From assembly GCA_035707965.1 (NCBI GenBank), contig DASSTJ010000046.1, forward strand, positions 1 through 63,847: a stretch of DNA of 63,847 nucleotides. The letters are read 5' to 3'. Below are positions 25,388 to 33,933 of this stretch, one piece after another. The notes under the pieces were generated by a model. The model was given only the letters and a program-made list of their open reading frames with translations. It was not told the origin of the DNA and did not search any database. Source of the DNA: DASSTJ01 sp035707965. Its GTDB lineage: Bacteria; Actinomycetota; Actinomycetes; Actinomycetales; Angustibacteraceae. Every line of letters starts with the position of its first letter. The first letter of the stretch is position 1. Position numbers and translations under genes: made by a program.

Positions 25388-26410
25388 TCAGACCAAGCGG
25401 CGGGCCGCATCCGACGCCGTCGCGGCCCGCTGCCGGGGGAGCCCGGCGTCTCGTCGCGGCTCGCGCTGACGCTTCTGGGCATAGAGCTGGTTGTCCGCCT
25501 CCTCGTACAGGGACCGCAGGTCGCCGCCGGCCTCAGTGGTGGCGATGCCGCTGCTCCACGGGACCTCGGTCGCGGCACGCATGCGGCGCACCACCTCGCG
25601 CGCCTGCTCCTGGGCGGCCCCGGGCAGCAGCACGACGAACTCGTCACCGCCCACCCGGGCCAGCACGTCAGCAGAGCGGAGGCACCCGCGCCAGGTCTCG
25701 GCGACGGACATCAGGACCTCGTCGCCGGCGGCGTGACCCCTCTCGTCGTTGATGCGCTTGAAGTCGTCGAGGTCGGCGATCACGAGGCTGATCGGCTGGC
25801 CGCGGCGCCCGCTGGCCGCAAGCAGGTCGTGCGCGACGTCCAGGAAGGCGCCGCGGTTCAGCACCCCCGTGAGCGGATCGGTGGTCGCACCGCTGCGCAG
25901 CCGTGTCGCGAGCCGACCCAGCACCTCTGACACGGTCACCACCGAGATCGCGACGATCGGTCCGACGAGCGCCCTCGCCTCCAGCCCGGACGCCTGCGAA
26001 GCGCTGAGCACGGCCACGACGACGAGGCCCGTGTGCGCCCGGGCCTCGCGTCGGGGCAGGAAGTACGCCGCGACCATCGCGAGGTAGACGAAGTTGTAGC
26101 CGATGAGCACGTGCCCGGCAGGCGTAGCGGCGCTCACCATGAGCAGCCACGTCAGGACGACGTTGACGGCCAGGCTCGCGTGCAGCAGCGGCCGGTGCGC
26201 CCGTCGACCGGCAGCTCCGCTGAGCCACCACTGCAGCGGCGCCCCGACCAGGCCGACGCCGGCCAGGACGGCGTGCAGCAGCCGCGGAGTGGCAGGACTC
26301 GGCGGCGCGACGGCCCCGACGAGACAGAAGGAGCCGCCGAGCAGGTAGATCGTCGCCATGGCGGTGAGCGCGGGGTCTCGTCGGGACCGCGTCGTCTGTG
26401 CCCGGTTCAC
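25388..26410 (-). CDS. Membrane diguanylate cyclase (GGDEF)
   Basis: A 340-residue c-di-GMP synthase. Six or so hydrophobic helices fill about residues 15-165, forming an integral-membrane input domain of unknown ligand. The GGDEF domain (about 175-325) has an intact GGDEF at 254-258, the metal/substrate region ADLDDFKRINDERGH, and an inhibitory RxxD site (RSAD, 245-248) at the correct five-residue spacing. It should therefore be active and feedback-inhibited. It is the third c-di-GMP gene in the first 27 kb. Confidence 0.88.
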   Translation of the reverse strand: MNRAQTTRSRRDPALTAMATIYLLGGSFCLVGAVAPPSPATPRLLHAVLAGVGLVGAPLQWWLSGAAGRRAHRPLLHASLAVNVVLTWLLMVSAATPAGHVLIGYNFVYLAMVAAYFLPRREARAHTGLVVVAVLSASQASGLEARALVGPIVAISVVTVSEVLGRLATRLRSGATTDPLTGVLNRGAFLDVAHDLLAASGRRGQPISLVIADLDDFKRINDERGHAAGDEVLMSVAETWRGCLRSADVLARVGGDEFVVLLPGAAQEQAREVVRRMRAATEVPWSSGIATTEAGGDLRSLYEEADNQLYAQKRQREPRRDAGLPRQRAATASDAARRLV

Positions 26411-26514
26411 AGCTCCTCATCGGCCGGTCCGAGCGCCATCTTCAGTCCCGCGGCTCAGGCCGCGTCACGCTCCGTGCCCGCGCATGGTGCTGGGGGCTCG
26501 CCGCGCGGTCGCGC

Positions 26515-27480
26515 TCAGCCGTGCGTCACCGTGTCGGACAGCAGCGTGCTGATCGACTCACCACGATGGATGCGGCCGATCGCCTCGGCGAACAACGGCG
26601 CGATCGACCGGACCTCGAGGTGCGGCAGGGCGTAGTGGCCGCCCTGAGGCACGGTGTTCGTCGTGATGATCTCGTCGATGTCGTGGCGGGAGGCGAGGCG
26701 CTCGATCGCCGGCCCGGTGAAGAGCCCGTGCGTGCAGGCGATGGAGATCCGGCGGGCGCCGTGGCGACCCAGGACCTCCAGCAGCTCGCACACGGACCCG
26801 CCGGTCGCGATCTCGTCGTCCAGCACCACGACGTCCTTGCCATCGACGTCGCCGACGATGGCGTCGATCACCACGGTGTCGTCGGCGAGTCGCCGCTTGC
26901 TGCCCGCGGCCACTGGCACGCCCAGGAGCCGGGCGAACTGCGTGGCGGGCTTGGCGTTGCCCAGGTCGGGCGACACGACCACGGTGTTCGACACGTCGCG
27001 GTACTTGAAGTGGTGCGCCAGCTCGGGGATCGCCGACAGGTGGTCGACCGGCACCGAGAAGAACCCGTGCACCTGCGGCGCGTGGAGCGCCATCGTGAGC
27101 ACGCGGTTCGCGCCGGAGGTGGCGATGAGGTCGGCGACCAGTCGGGCGCCGATCGAGATGCGCGGCGCGTCCTTCTTGTCGGAGCGGGCGTACGCGTAGT
27201 GGGGGATGACGGCCGTGATCTGCGCGGCTGACGCGCCCCGGGCGGCGTCGAGCATGAGGAGCAGCTCGACCAGGTGGTCCTGCGTCGGCGGCACCAGGGG
27301 CTGCACGATGTAGACGTCGCGCTGCCGGCAGTTCTCGCGCAGCTGCACCTGCAGGCAGTCGTTGCTGAAACGCTGGCTGTGCGCCGGCGAGAGCTCGACG
27401 CCGAGGTCGGAGCAGATCTCCTCGGCGAGCTCGTGGTGCGCGCTGCCGGTGAAGACGACGACGTCGCCCGTGTCGCCCAT
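26515..27480 (-). CDS. Ribose-phosphate pyrophosphokinase paralogue
   Basis: A 321-residue PRPP synthetase family protein. The family segments FSNDCLQVQLRENCRQRDVYIVQP, IPHYAYARSDKKDAPRISI, SPDLGNAK, KRR and a PRPP loop VVVLDDEIATGGS are present. The loop differs from the usual DDxIDTGGT, so this is likely a divergent paralogue rather than the housekeeping Prs; activity is still plausible because the KRR flexible-loop residues remain. I chose the ATG at 27480 over an upstream start 11 codons earlier. Confidence 0.82.
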   Translation of the reverse strand: MGDTGDVVVFTGSAHHELAEEICSDLGVELSPAHSQRFSNDCLQVQLRENCRQRDVYIVQPLVPPTQDHLVELLLMLDAARGASAAQITAVIPHYAYARSDKKDAPRISIGARLVADLIATSGANRVLTMALHAPQVHGFFSVPVDHLSAIPELAHHFKYRDVSNTVVVSPDLGNAKPATQFARLLGVPVAAGSKRRLADDTVVIDAIVGDVDGKDVVVLDDEIATGGSVCELLEVLGRHGARRISIACTHGLFTGPAIERLASRHDIDEIITTNTVPQGGHYALPHLEVRSIAPLFAEAIGRIHRGESISTLLSDTVTHG

Positions 27481-27555
27481 GCCGCTCCTCGCCGTCCGGT
27501 GGCCTGCCGACACGAGCGTAGGCGTAGGCCCGGACGACGACCCCGGCAGGGCCGT

Positions 27556-28920
27556 TCAGCGCCGGGGCGCGCCCAGGTGCACGGGCATCGCCTCGACGCC
27601 GTACACGGCCGAGAGCTTGCGGAACGTCAGCTGGTGCGGCTCCACGGCCATCCGCATGTCGGGGAAGCGTCGGACCAGTGCGAGGAACGCCGTGCGCAGC
27701 TCCATGCGCGCCAGCTCCGAGCCGACGCAGCGGTGCCGCCCGTGCCCGAAAGCCAGGTGCGGGCCCGCCGGCCTGGTCGGGTCGAACTCGTCGGGAGCCG
27801 CTCCGAGGGCGCTGTCGCGGTCGGCGCGCACGAGCGACACGAGGACGACGTCCCCGGCGTCGACCCGGTTGCCGAACAGGTCCATGTCGTTCTTCGCGAA
27901 CCGGGGGAAGGACGTCTGCACCACCGTGAGGTACCGCAGCAGCTCCTCGACCACCCGGTCGACGGACGACGGGTCCTCGCGCAGGATCTCGCGGGCCTCC
28001 GGGTGCTGCAGCAGCACCAGCGTGCCCAGCGCCAGCATGCTGGCGCTGGTCTCGTAGCCGCCGAGGAACACCCCGTCCGCCAGGCCGGCGAGGTCGGTGT
28101 CGCTGATCTGGTCGCCGCGTTCGCGGATGATCTGCCCGATCAGCCCGTCGCCGGGGGAGAGCCGCTGCTGCCGCACCGCCTTGAACAGGAACTCGCGCGA
28201 GCGCGACGCGGCGCCGAACAGCCCCACCCCGCCCTCGCGCAGGTCGAACCGGGCGGTACCGAGGGGCCGGAACTGGTCGCGGTCTTCCGGGCTGAGCCCG
28301 AGGAGGTCGCAGATCACCAGGAACGGGACCGGGAACGCGAACGTCGAGACCAGGTCGGGGGTCGGGCCGGCGCCCTCGAGCTCGTCGAGCTGCTGCTCCA
28401 CGATCTGCTCGATGGCCGGCTGCAGCCGAGCGAGGCGCCGCTTCGTGAACTCCGGCGTCAGGACGTCCCGCAGCCTCGTGTGGTCCGGCGGGTCGGTGAG
28501 CCCCAGGCCACCGACCGAGTGCACCTCGGTGCTGCCCGCGCTGGCGACGAGCGGGCGGATGTCGTTGCTGAACGCCTGGTCGACGTCCGCGAGCACCCAA
28601 CGCGCCTGCTCGTACCCCGTCACCAGCCAGATGTTCATGCCGAACAGCCGGGTCAGCCTGCCGACCGGGGCCGTGCCTCTCCGCCGTCCCATCCTCGACA
28701 CCGGGTCGAGGCCGTCGCGCTGGAACGGCAGGACGAACGACCGGGGCACGAACGGCACCCGCGAGAGGTCCGAGACGCTGCTCATCCCTCGGCCCAGCAC
28801 GCGGCGCCCCACCCAGCGCGCCACCGGTGCGGGTACGCCCACCATCCGGTACTCCCAACGTCGAGGACCCGCCTTGCGGCCGAGCGGTCGCACCGATACT
28901 CGCCCGATCGCCAGTGCCAC
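27556..28920 (-). CDS. Cytochrome P450
   Basis: A 454-residue heme monooxygenase of the soluble bacterial type. The heme-ligand motif FGHGRHRCVG places the Cys at about 398; the I-helix shows GGYETSAS and the K-helix ExxR reads EELLRY. Substrate recognition regions give no substrate clue, and no ferredoxin gene is adjacent. The first 45 residues are basic and unlike the family, so the true start may be the Met at about residue 26 or 46. Confidence 0.9.
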   Translation of the reverse strand: MALAIGRVSVRPLGRKAGPRRWEYRMVGVPAPVARWVGRRVLGRGMSSVSDLSRVPFVPRSFVLPFQRDGLDPVSRMGRRRGTAPVGRLTRLFGMNIWLVTGYEQARWVLADVDQAFSNDIRPLVASAGSTEVHSVGGLGLTDPPDHTRLRDVLTPEFTKRRLARLQPAIEQIVEQQLDELEGAGPTPDLVSTFAFPVPFLVICDLLGLSPEDRDQFRPLGTARFDLREGGVGLFGAASRSREFLFKAVRQQRLSPGDGLIGQIIRERGDQISDTDLAGLADGVFLGGYETSASMLALGTLVLLQHPEAREILREDPSSVDRVVEELLRYLTVVQTSFPRFAKNDMDLFGNRVDAGDVVLVSLVRADRDSALGAAPDEFDPTRPAGPHLAFGHGRHRCVGSELARMELRTAFLALVRRFPDMRMAVEPHQLTFRKLSAVYGVEAMPVHLGAPRR

Positions 28921-28998
28921 CCTACGATCCGAAGCCGATCACGGGCGATGATTTCGGACACGCGGGGTGAACGGGCAGGCGGACGAGGGAGGGCGCAG

Positions 28999-29445
28999 GT
29001 GACGGAGGCTGACGGTCGCGACCAGCGAGACGGCGGCTACGACCTGGACGACGACAGAGCGCGCGTCGACGTGGACGCCGCCTGGGACTTCCTGGTGTCT
29101 GACGCCTACTGGGGCCGGTGGCGCACGAAGGACGACTTCCGCCGGCAGGTGGCGAGCGCCTGGCGCGTCGTCGGGTGCTACGACGGCGACGGCCGCATGG
29201 TGGGTTTCGCGCGGGCGTGGTCGGACGGCGTGGCCTCGGCCTACCTCGCCGACGTCTACGTGCTGACCGAGCACCGGGGCCGTGGCCTCGGATCGGCCCT
29301 CGTGCGCACCATGGTCGACGAGGGACCCGGCCGCGACTTCCGCTGGATGCTGCACACCGCTGACGCACACCCGCTGTACCGCCGGCACGGGTTCTCCGAA
29401 CCGGACGACACCTACCTGGAGCGCCCCAGCCGCCGCGCGCACTGA
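28999..29445 (+). CDS. GNAT-family N-acetyltransferase
   Basis: A 148-residue acyl-CoA-dependent acetyltransferase. The central strand LADVYVLTEHRGRGLGSALV contains the acetyl-CoA pyrophosphate-binding R/Q-x-x-G-x-G/A pattern (HRGRGLG), and the final strand PLYRRHGF is typical. I chose the GTG at 28999 with a GAGGGAGGG site; an ATG at 28948 is an alternative. The long open frame further upstream is the shadow of the P450 gene. Substrate unknown. Confidence 0.85.
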   Translation: MTEADGRDQRDGGYDLDDDRARVDVDAAWDFLVSDAYWGRWRTKDDFRRQVASAWRVVGCYDGDGRMVGFARAWSDGVASAYLADVYVLTEHRGRGLGSALVRTMVDEGPGRDFRWMLHTADAHPLYRRHGFSEPDDTYLERPSRRAH

Positions 29446-29523
29446 GCCGCCAAGGTGTCACCTGGTGCCGTCGTCCGGCTCGGTGAGGCAGAGTGGTGGA
29501 CGGTACGTGCGACGGCAGGGGCG

Positions 29524-30267
29524 ATGACGGTGACGAGCTGGCTCGAGCGGATCGGACGCGACGGCGTCCAGCTCGACGACGCCCACCCGCCGGCCCCGGT
29601 GCGTCCCCGCCGCTCTCTCGACGGCCCCGCTGGCACCGGCGGCACGGCCCACAGCTCCGCTCGCGACGGCGCGGCTCCGCTGGAGAGCCGGTTCACCGAT
29701 CTGTACCGCGAGCACTACCCATTCGTGCTGAGGTTCGCGCTGCGGAGGCTGCGGGCGCTGGACGCCGCGCAGGACGCCACGGTCGCCACCTTCGCCGTCG
29801 TGTGGTCCCGGTTCGACGAGGTGCCCGAGGTGCCGCGCGCCTGGATCTACCGCATCGCCCGCAGCGTCGTCTCGCTCGAGCTGCGGCAGCGCATGCGCGA
29901 CGAGCGCCTGCGTGGCGAACCCGGCTCGTCCCGCCTGCGGCTCACCGAGAACGAGCTCTCCGGCGACCCTGTTCTCCGTGCCGTCAGCGAGCTGCAGGAC
30001 GACGACCGCGAGGTGCTGCAGCTGCGGGCGTGGGAGGACCTGTCAGGCGCCGAGATCGGGGAGGTCCTGGGCTGCAGCCCGGGCGACGTGGCCGTGCGCT
30101 TGCACGAGGCCCAGCAGCGACTGAAGGACCTGCTCGGCAGCCTGGAGCGGCCCGAGCCAGCTGAGCAGCCTGACCCGGCCGGCCGCCGTGCCGGTCCGCG
30201 CACCTCCGCGGTCCCGGGCGCTCGCAACCGCCGGAACGGATCCGCGACCCGGAGGGTTCCACGATGA
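29524..30267 (+). CDS. Sigma-70 family (ECF/SigE-like) RNA polymerase sigma factor
   Basis: A 247-residue protein. Region 2 runs from about residue 55 (FTDLYREHYPFVLRFALRRL to VWSRF), and region 4 (DREVLQLRAWEDLSGAEIGEVLGCSPGDVAVRLHEA in two parts) forms the -35-binding helix-turn-helix. A disordered N-terminal stretch of about 45 residues and a basic C-terminal tail flank them. The ATG at 29524 has a GGCAGGGG site and is preferred over the upstream frame opening. The next gene overlaps by 4 bases and encodes its probable membrane partner. Confidence 0.83.
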   Translation: MTVTSWLERIGRDGVQLDDAHPPAPVRPRRSLDGPAGTGGTAHSSARDGAAPLESRFTDLYREHYPFVLRFALRRLRALDAAQDATVATFAVVWSRFDEVPEVPRAWIYRIARSVVSLELRQRMRDERLRGEPGSSRLRLTENELSGDPVLRAVSELQDDDREVLQLRAWEDLSGAEIGEVLGCSPGDVAVRLHEAQQRLKDLLGSLERPEPAEQPDPAGRRAGPRTSAVPGARNRRNGSATRRVPR

Positions 30268-31385
30268 CCGACGTCGTCGACCGTCTGCGTGCCGCCGACC
30301 CTGCCCGGTCGTTCGGCCGCCTGGTGTCGGACGCCGAGCTGCTCGAGTGGCGCGAGGCCGGTCTGCGCCAGGTCCTGTCGCAGCGGACGCCGGCGGTCGG
30401 CGTCCCTGTGCCGTCGCCCCTGGACTCCCTGGACTCGCTCGACGCCCTCGCTGTCGCCCTCGCTCCCGCTCGACCTGCCGACCCGGAGGTGAGCGACGTG
30501 GCAGCCGCTCGACGGCAGCGCGGTCCGCGCCGCCGCCGCTGGTGGGTGGCGGCGGCCGGGGTCGCCGCAGCGGCGGTGATCGCCGTCGCGACGGGACTGC
30601 CTGGCCGCACACCGCCGGCGGCAGCCGCGACGCCGGCGATGCTGCACTACGCCCAGGTCGGGTCGGCCACGAAGGCGCAGGCGGAGGCCCTCGCCCTCGA
30701 GTGCGTGCAGCGGCAGCGGTCGCGTCGCACGGTCCCGCAGGCGTTCACGGTGCGGTGGCGCGAGTGGTCGCTCGGGACGCGCGTGGCGGGCAAGCAGGTG
30801 ACGTCCGCCGTCGTGCCGGTGCAGGTGTCGCTGTCACGCCGCGCTGATGGCTCCGCCGAGCTGGTCCGCCGGACGTCGACGCCCGAGTTCCCGGACCGGC
30901 AGGCTCGCGAGCGCTGGGACGACGAGGGCCGCCCAGCCGCGACACCGGTCACCGTGGACGAGCAGCGGTGGGCGCCGGGTGGGTTCCAGCCGGAGGCGTC
31001 GTCCCTGCCCGACGACCCCAGCCGCCTCCTGCCCGCCCTGACGCGGGCGCACCCCGTGGCCGAGCTCGGGGACGCCGAGCTCATCGTGGCCATCGCCGAC
31101 GCCTACCGCTCCGCCCAGCTGAGCGGTGCGCAGCAGGCCGCGCTCTTCCGGCTCGCCGCCACCCGTGTCGGCATCGAGCCCCTCGGGTCCGTGATCGACC
31201 GGGCCGGCCGGCACGGCTACGCGCTGTCGGTGGAGAGCGACCACACCGGGCTGCCCACCAGGTACACGGCCGTCTTCGACCCGGGGACCGGCCGGCTGCT
31301 GGACGTCGAGCAGACGCTGACCCGCACCGCGGGCGCGCTCAACGTGCCGGTGCCCTCGACCATCGCCTACACGGTCTTCGAGTAG
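30264..31385 (+). CDS. CU044_5270-like membrane protein, partner of the sigma factor
   Basis: A 373-residue protein: cytoplasmic N-terminus of about 85 residues, an RRQRGPRRRRWW basic anchor, one membrane helix (about 94-110), and a large exported part. It resembles the CU044_5270 family often encoded directly after SigE-like sigma factors in actinobacteria. The start overlaps the sigma gene (ATGA). An anti-sigma or envelope-sensing role is a reasonable inference, but no zinc-binding HxxxCxxC motif of classic ZAS anti-sigma factors is seen. Confidence 0.72.
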   Translation: MTDVVDRLRAADPARSFGRLVSDAELLEWREAGLRQVLSQRTPAVGVPVPSPLDSLDSLDALAVALAPARPADPEVSDVAAARRQRGPRRRRWWVAAAGVAAAAVIAVATGLPGRTPPAAAATPAMLHYAQVGSATKAQAEALALECVQRQRSRRTVPQAFTVRWREWSLGTRVAGKQVTSAVVPVQVSLSRRADGSAELVRRTSTPEFPDRQARERWDDEGRPAATPVTVDEQRWAPGGFQPEASSLPDDPSRLLPALTRAHPVAELGDAELIVAIADAYRSAQLSGAQQAALFRLAATRVGIEPLGSVIDRAGRHGYALSVESDHTGLPTRYTAVFDPGTGRLLDVEQTLTRTAGALNVPVPSTIAYTVFE

Positions 31386-31408
31386 CTGCCCTGGTGACGA
31401 ACGTGCCC

Positions 31409-31468
31409 ACTTCTGACGCGTTTGCCACCTCAGATCGCTGGCGGACAGGTGCCAAACGCGTCAGAAGT
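31409..31468. repeat. Near-perfect 22-bp inverted repeat with 16-base spacer
   Basis: The left arm (31409-31430, ACTTCTGACGCGTTTG then C then CACCT) and the right arm (31447-31468) are complementary at 21 of 22 positions. It starts 24 bases after the stop of the sigma-partner gene, so it could be its terminator. A related element with the same ACTTCTGA outer end lies at 53963-54022. Confidence 0.75.
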
Positions 31469-31574
31469 TGGACGGGACCCCTGGCGCGAGGGGTTCCCTG
31501 CGTGAACGCATCCCGCTACTTTGGGGCGAACCCGGCCACGACGCCCCAAGTGCGGCAGTCCGGGCAGCAGGGCA

Positions 31575-31656
31575 GGGCTCACGCAGGGCACGGCTCACGC
31601 AGGGCAGGGCTCACGCACGGGCACGGCTCACGCAGGGCAGGGCTCGAGCAGGGACA
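31575..31656 (+). repeat. Five tandem 16-17 bp repeats ahead of the I36 gene
   Basis: Units begin GGCTCACGCAGGGCA at 31575, 31591, 31607, 31624 and 31640, alternating between endings CAC and CAG; the last unit is diverged (GGCTCGAGCAGGGACAG). The array ends 24 bases before the ATG of the secreted inhibitor gene, so it lies in the promoter or 5' leader. Copy number may vary. Confidence 0.7.
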
Positions 31657-31680
31657 GGGCGACGGACCCGTGGAGGGGCG

Positions 31681-32382
31681 ATGCGGTCGATCTCGGTGAG
31701 CAGCGGTGAGCGGCCTCGTGCCGCCGCGGTGATGCGCAGGCTCGCCGCGGTGGCGGGAGCAGTCCTCGGTGTGTCGGTGCTGGTCGTGCCGACCGGCGCG
31801 GCCGCGGCGAGCTCGCCCGGTCCGTCGGCCACCCGGCCGGCGACGTCCCACGTGCGCGGTCCGGCCCCCTCGTCGAGCCTGGAGAGCGAGATCTCCCGCA
31901 TCGAGAGCGAGATCTCGAACGTCCTGCGCAGCTCGCCGGGAGCGGTGCGCACCGGGCCCTTCGAGGTCTCCTGGGACGGCGGGGCGGTGGTCTCGACGTG
32001 GACGCTGCCCTCGAGCTCGTCCGACGTCGTCGACCCCGCGTCGGCCTACTCGTCCGCGCCCTCCGGGGCGTCGGTGGCGACGGACGCGGTGTCGAGCGGC
32101 TACGCGGGCTGCCCGGACAGCACGACCGTGCACTGGTTCTGCTTCTACGAGCACGCGAGCTACGGCGGGCGCATGCTCCAGTTCCGGGACTGCCCGTCGA
32201 CGCAGTCGTTGGCCGCGTACGGCTTCGCGAACCAGACCACCTCGTGGGTGAACAACCGCTCCGGCGTCACGGTCACGGTCTACGACGGCAGCACGGTGCT
32301 GTGGCGCGAGTACGGGCGCTCGCACAGCTCCAACGTGGGCGCGTGGGCCAACGACCGCGCGGACTCCTTCAGCTGCGGCTGA
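31681..32382 (+). CDS. Secreted peptidase inhibitor I36-like protein
   Basis: A 233-residue exported protein. A GGAGGGG site precedes the ATG at 31681. The signal helix (RRLAAVAGAVLGVSVLVVP) ends at an Ala-rich cleavage region near residue 45. A Ser/Glu-rich segment with ESEIS repeats follows. The C-terminal 85 residues carry the beta/gamma-crystallin-like I36 pattern: CFYEHASYGGRMLQF and then DC, with paired Cys residues and AYGFANQTTSWVNN. Streptomyces SMPI is the reference metallo-protease inhibitor of this family; the target here is unknown. Confidence 0.78.
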   Translation: MRSISVSSGERPRAAAVMRRLAAVAGAVLGVSVLVVPTGAAAASSPGPSATRPATSHVRGPAPSSSLESEISRIESEISNVLRSSPGAVRTGPFEVSWDGGAVVSTWTLPSSSSDVVDPASAYSSAPSGASVATDAVSSGYAGCPDSTTVHWFCFYEHASYGGRMLQFRDCPSTQSLAAYGFANQTTSWVNNRSGVTVTVYDGSTVLWREYGRSHSSNVGAWANDRADSFSCG

Positions 32383-32388
32383 GGCCTG

Positions 32389-33933
32389 TCAGCGCCGGCC
32401 GTTCAGCCGGTGGTGCACTCCCTTGAGCCGTCCGTAGAGACGCGTGAACTCGGCGTGCATCGGCTCGTAGACGGACGTCGACGCCGGGCCGGGCTCGAAC
32501 ACCGTCGACGCGGTGGCGCGGCTGGCGGCCTCGTCGAGCGTCACGTCGCCCAGGGCGAGCAGGGCGTAGAGCGCGACCCCGCGCAGCTGCGCGATCTCCG
32601 GGTCGTCGACGCGCTCGACCCGGCGTCCCAGGACGTCGGCGTGGACCTGGCACCACAGGTCGGACTGCGCGCCGCCACCGAGGGCACGGATCGGCTCGAG
32701 CCGTCGTCCGGCGAACGCGTCGGCCACCTCCACGAGCCAGCGCATGTTGTGGGCCACGCCCTCGAGGACGGCCCGCACGAGGTCGGCGCGGTCGGTGGTC
32801 AGGGAGACGTTGACGAACGACGCCCGCAGCGCCCGGTCGTCCACGGGTGAGCGCTCGCCCTTGAGCCAGGGGGTGAACAGCACCCCACCAGCACCCGGCT
32901 CGGACTGCTCGGCGAGCGCGACGAGCTCGTCGTAGGAGCCGCCGAGCACGCCGTCCCGCAACCACTGCAGGCACACGCCGGCCGTCTCGTGGTTGTCGAT
33001 CACCAGGTACTGGCCGGGTCGCACTCCGGGCACGGACGCCATCTGGTGCAGCACGTCGGTCTTCTTGAACGGCACGGCGCACGACACCCAGGACGTCGTG
33101 CTGATCGTCAGGTGCGCGGCGAAGTCGTCGACCGCGCCGGACGCGATGTGCGCCGCGTGCAGGTCGGGGACGCCGGTCACCACCGGTGCGCCGGGCAGCA
33201 GCCCGAGGTGGGCCGCCGCGTCCGCACTGAGCTCGCCGAGCACCGACCCGGCCGGCAGCAGCTCGGGCAGCCGGTCGGCGTCGCGCCCCGCGCGGCGCAC
33301 CAGCGACGGCACGTACCGCAGTGCGGCTCCCGGCCGGTTGTCGGTCAGCCACGACGCCACCATCGACGCGGGTGTCGCCGCGGCGCGCCCGGTCAGCCGC
33401 AGGCCGAGGTAGTCGACCGGCTCGAGCAGGGTGGCGGTGCGGGCGTAGAGCTCCGGCCGGGCGTGCTTGAGGTAGAGCGCGTGCCCGGTCGGGTCGGCAC
33501 CACCGGGCGACGGCAGGCCGCCGGTGTAGCGCAACCAGGGCAGCACGGACGTCGCCCGGTACCCGGCCGCGGGCCCCCCGACCGCGCGAGCGCTCCACGT
33601 GCGCCCGCGGTCGTCCGCCCACATCAGGCACGGCCCGACCGGCTGGCCGTCGGCGTCCACGGGGACCGTCGACGCGTACTGGCCGGTGGTGCCCACGGCC
33701 ACGAGCTCGGCGGGCGCCAGCTGTCCGTCGTCCAGCAGGAGTCGGGTGGCCTCCCGGATGAGCTGCCACCAGGTGTGGGGATCCTGCTCGACGCCGCCGT
33801 CGTCCGTGAAGGTCGTGGTGAGCTCGCGTGCGACGGAGCCGACGATCCTGCCGTCCTTGGTGACCGCCCCGACCTTGAGGCCCGTCGAGCCGAGGTCGAT
33901 CGCCAGCACCCAGCGACCGACGGACTCGGGCAC
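32389..33933 (-). CDS. FGGY-family carbohydrate kinase
   Basis: A 514-residue sugar or polyol kinase of the xylulokinase/glycerol kinase fold. The N-terminal phosphate loop AIDLGSTGLKVG, the second-domain segment DEGG-like VEQDP, and the C-terminal adenosine-binding ALGGGAQSDLWCQ are recognisable. The substrate cannot be read. Its GTG start directly follows the TGA of the PLP-enzyme gene with no gap, so the two are coupled; the substrate may be connected to the lyase reaction. 3' end converges on the I36 gene. Confidence 0.85.
   Translation of the reverse strand: MPESVGRWVLAIDLGSTGLKVGAVTKDGRIVGSVARELTTTFTDDGGVEQDPHTWWQLIREATRLLLDDGQLAPAELVAVGTTGQYASTVPVDADGQPVGPCLMWADDRGRTWSARAVGGPAAGYRATSVLPWLRYTGGLPSPGGADPTGHALYLKHARPELYARTATLLEPVDYLGLRLTGRAAATPASMVASWLTDNRPGAALRYVPSLVRRAGRDADRLPELLPAGSVLGELSADAAAHLGLLPGAPVVTGVPDLHAAHIASGAVDDFAAHLTISTTSWVSCAVPFKKTDVLHQMASVPGVRPGQYLVIDNHETAGVCLQWLRDGVLGGSYDELVALAEQSEPGAGGVLFTPWLKGERSPVDDRALRASFVNVSLTTDRADLVRAVLEGVAHNMRWLVEVADAFAGRRLEPIRALGGGAQSDLWCQVHADVLGRRVERVDDPEIAQLRGVALYALLALGDVTLDEAASRATASTVFEPGPASTSVYEPMHAEFTRLYGRLKGVHHRLNGRR

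Noticed and set aside
27274..28930. Long plus-strand open frame opposite the P450 gene, continuous with the GNAT frame
   Set aside because: It is Arg/His/Gly-rich with no family motifs, as expected for the antisense of a high-GC gene; the minus strand carries full P450 signatures. Only the GNAT part after 28999 is real.
31575..31656. Repeat array considered as a CRISPR
   Set aside because: Units are 16-17 bases and directly contiguous with no spacers, and there are no cas genes.
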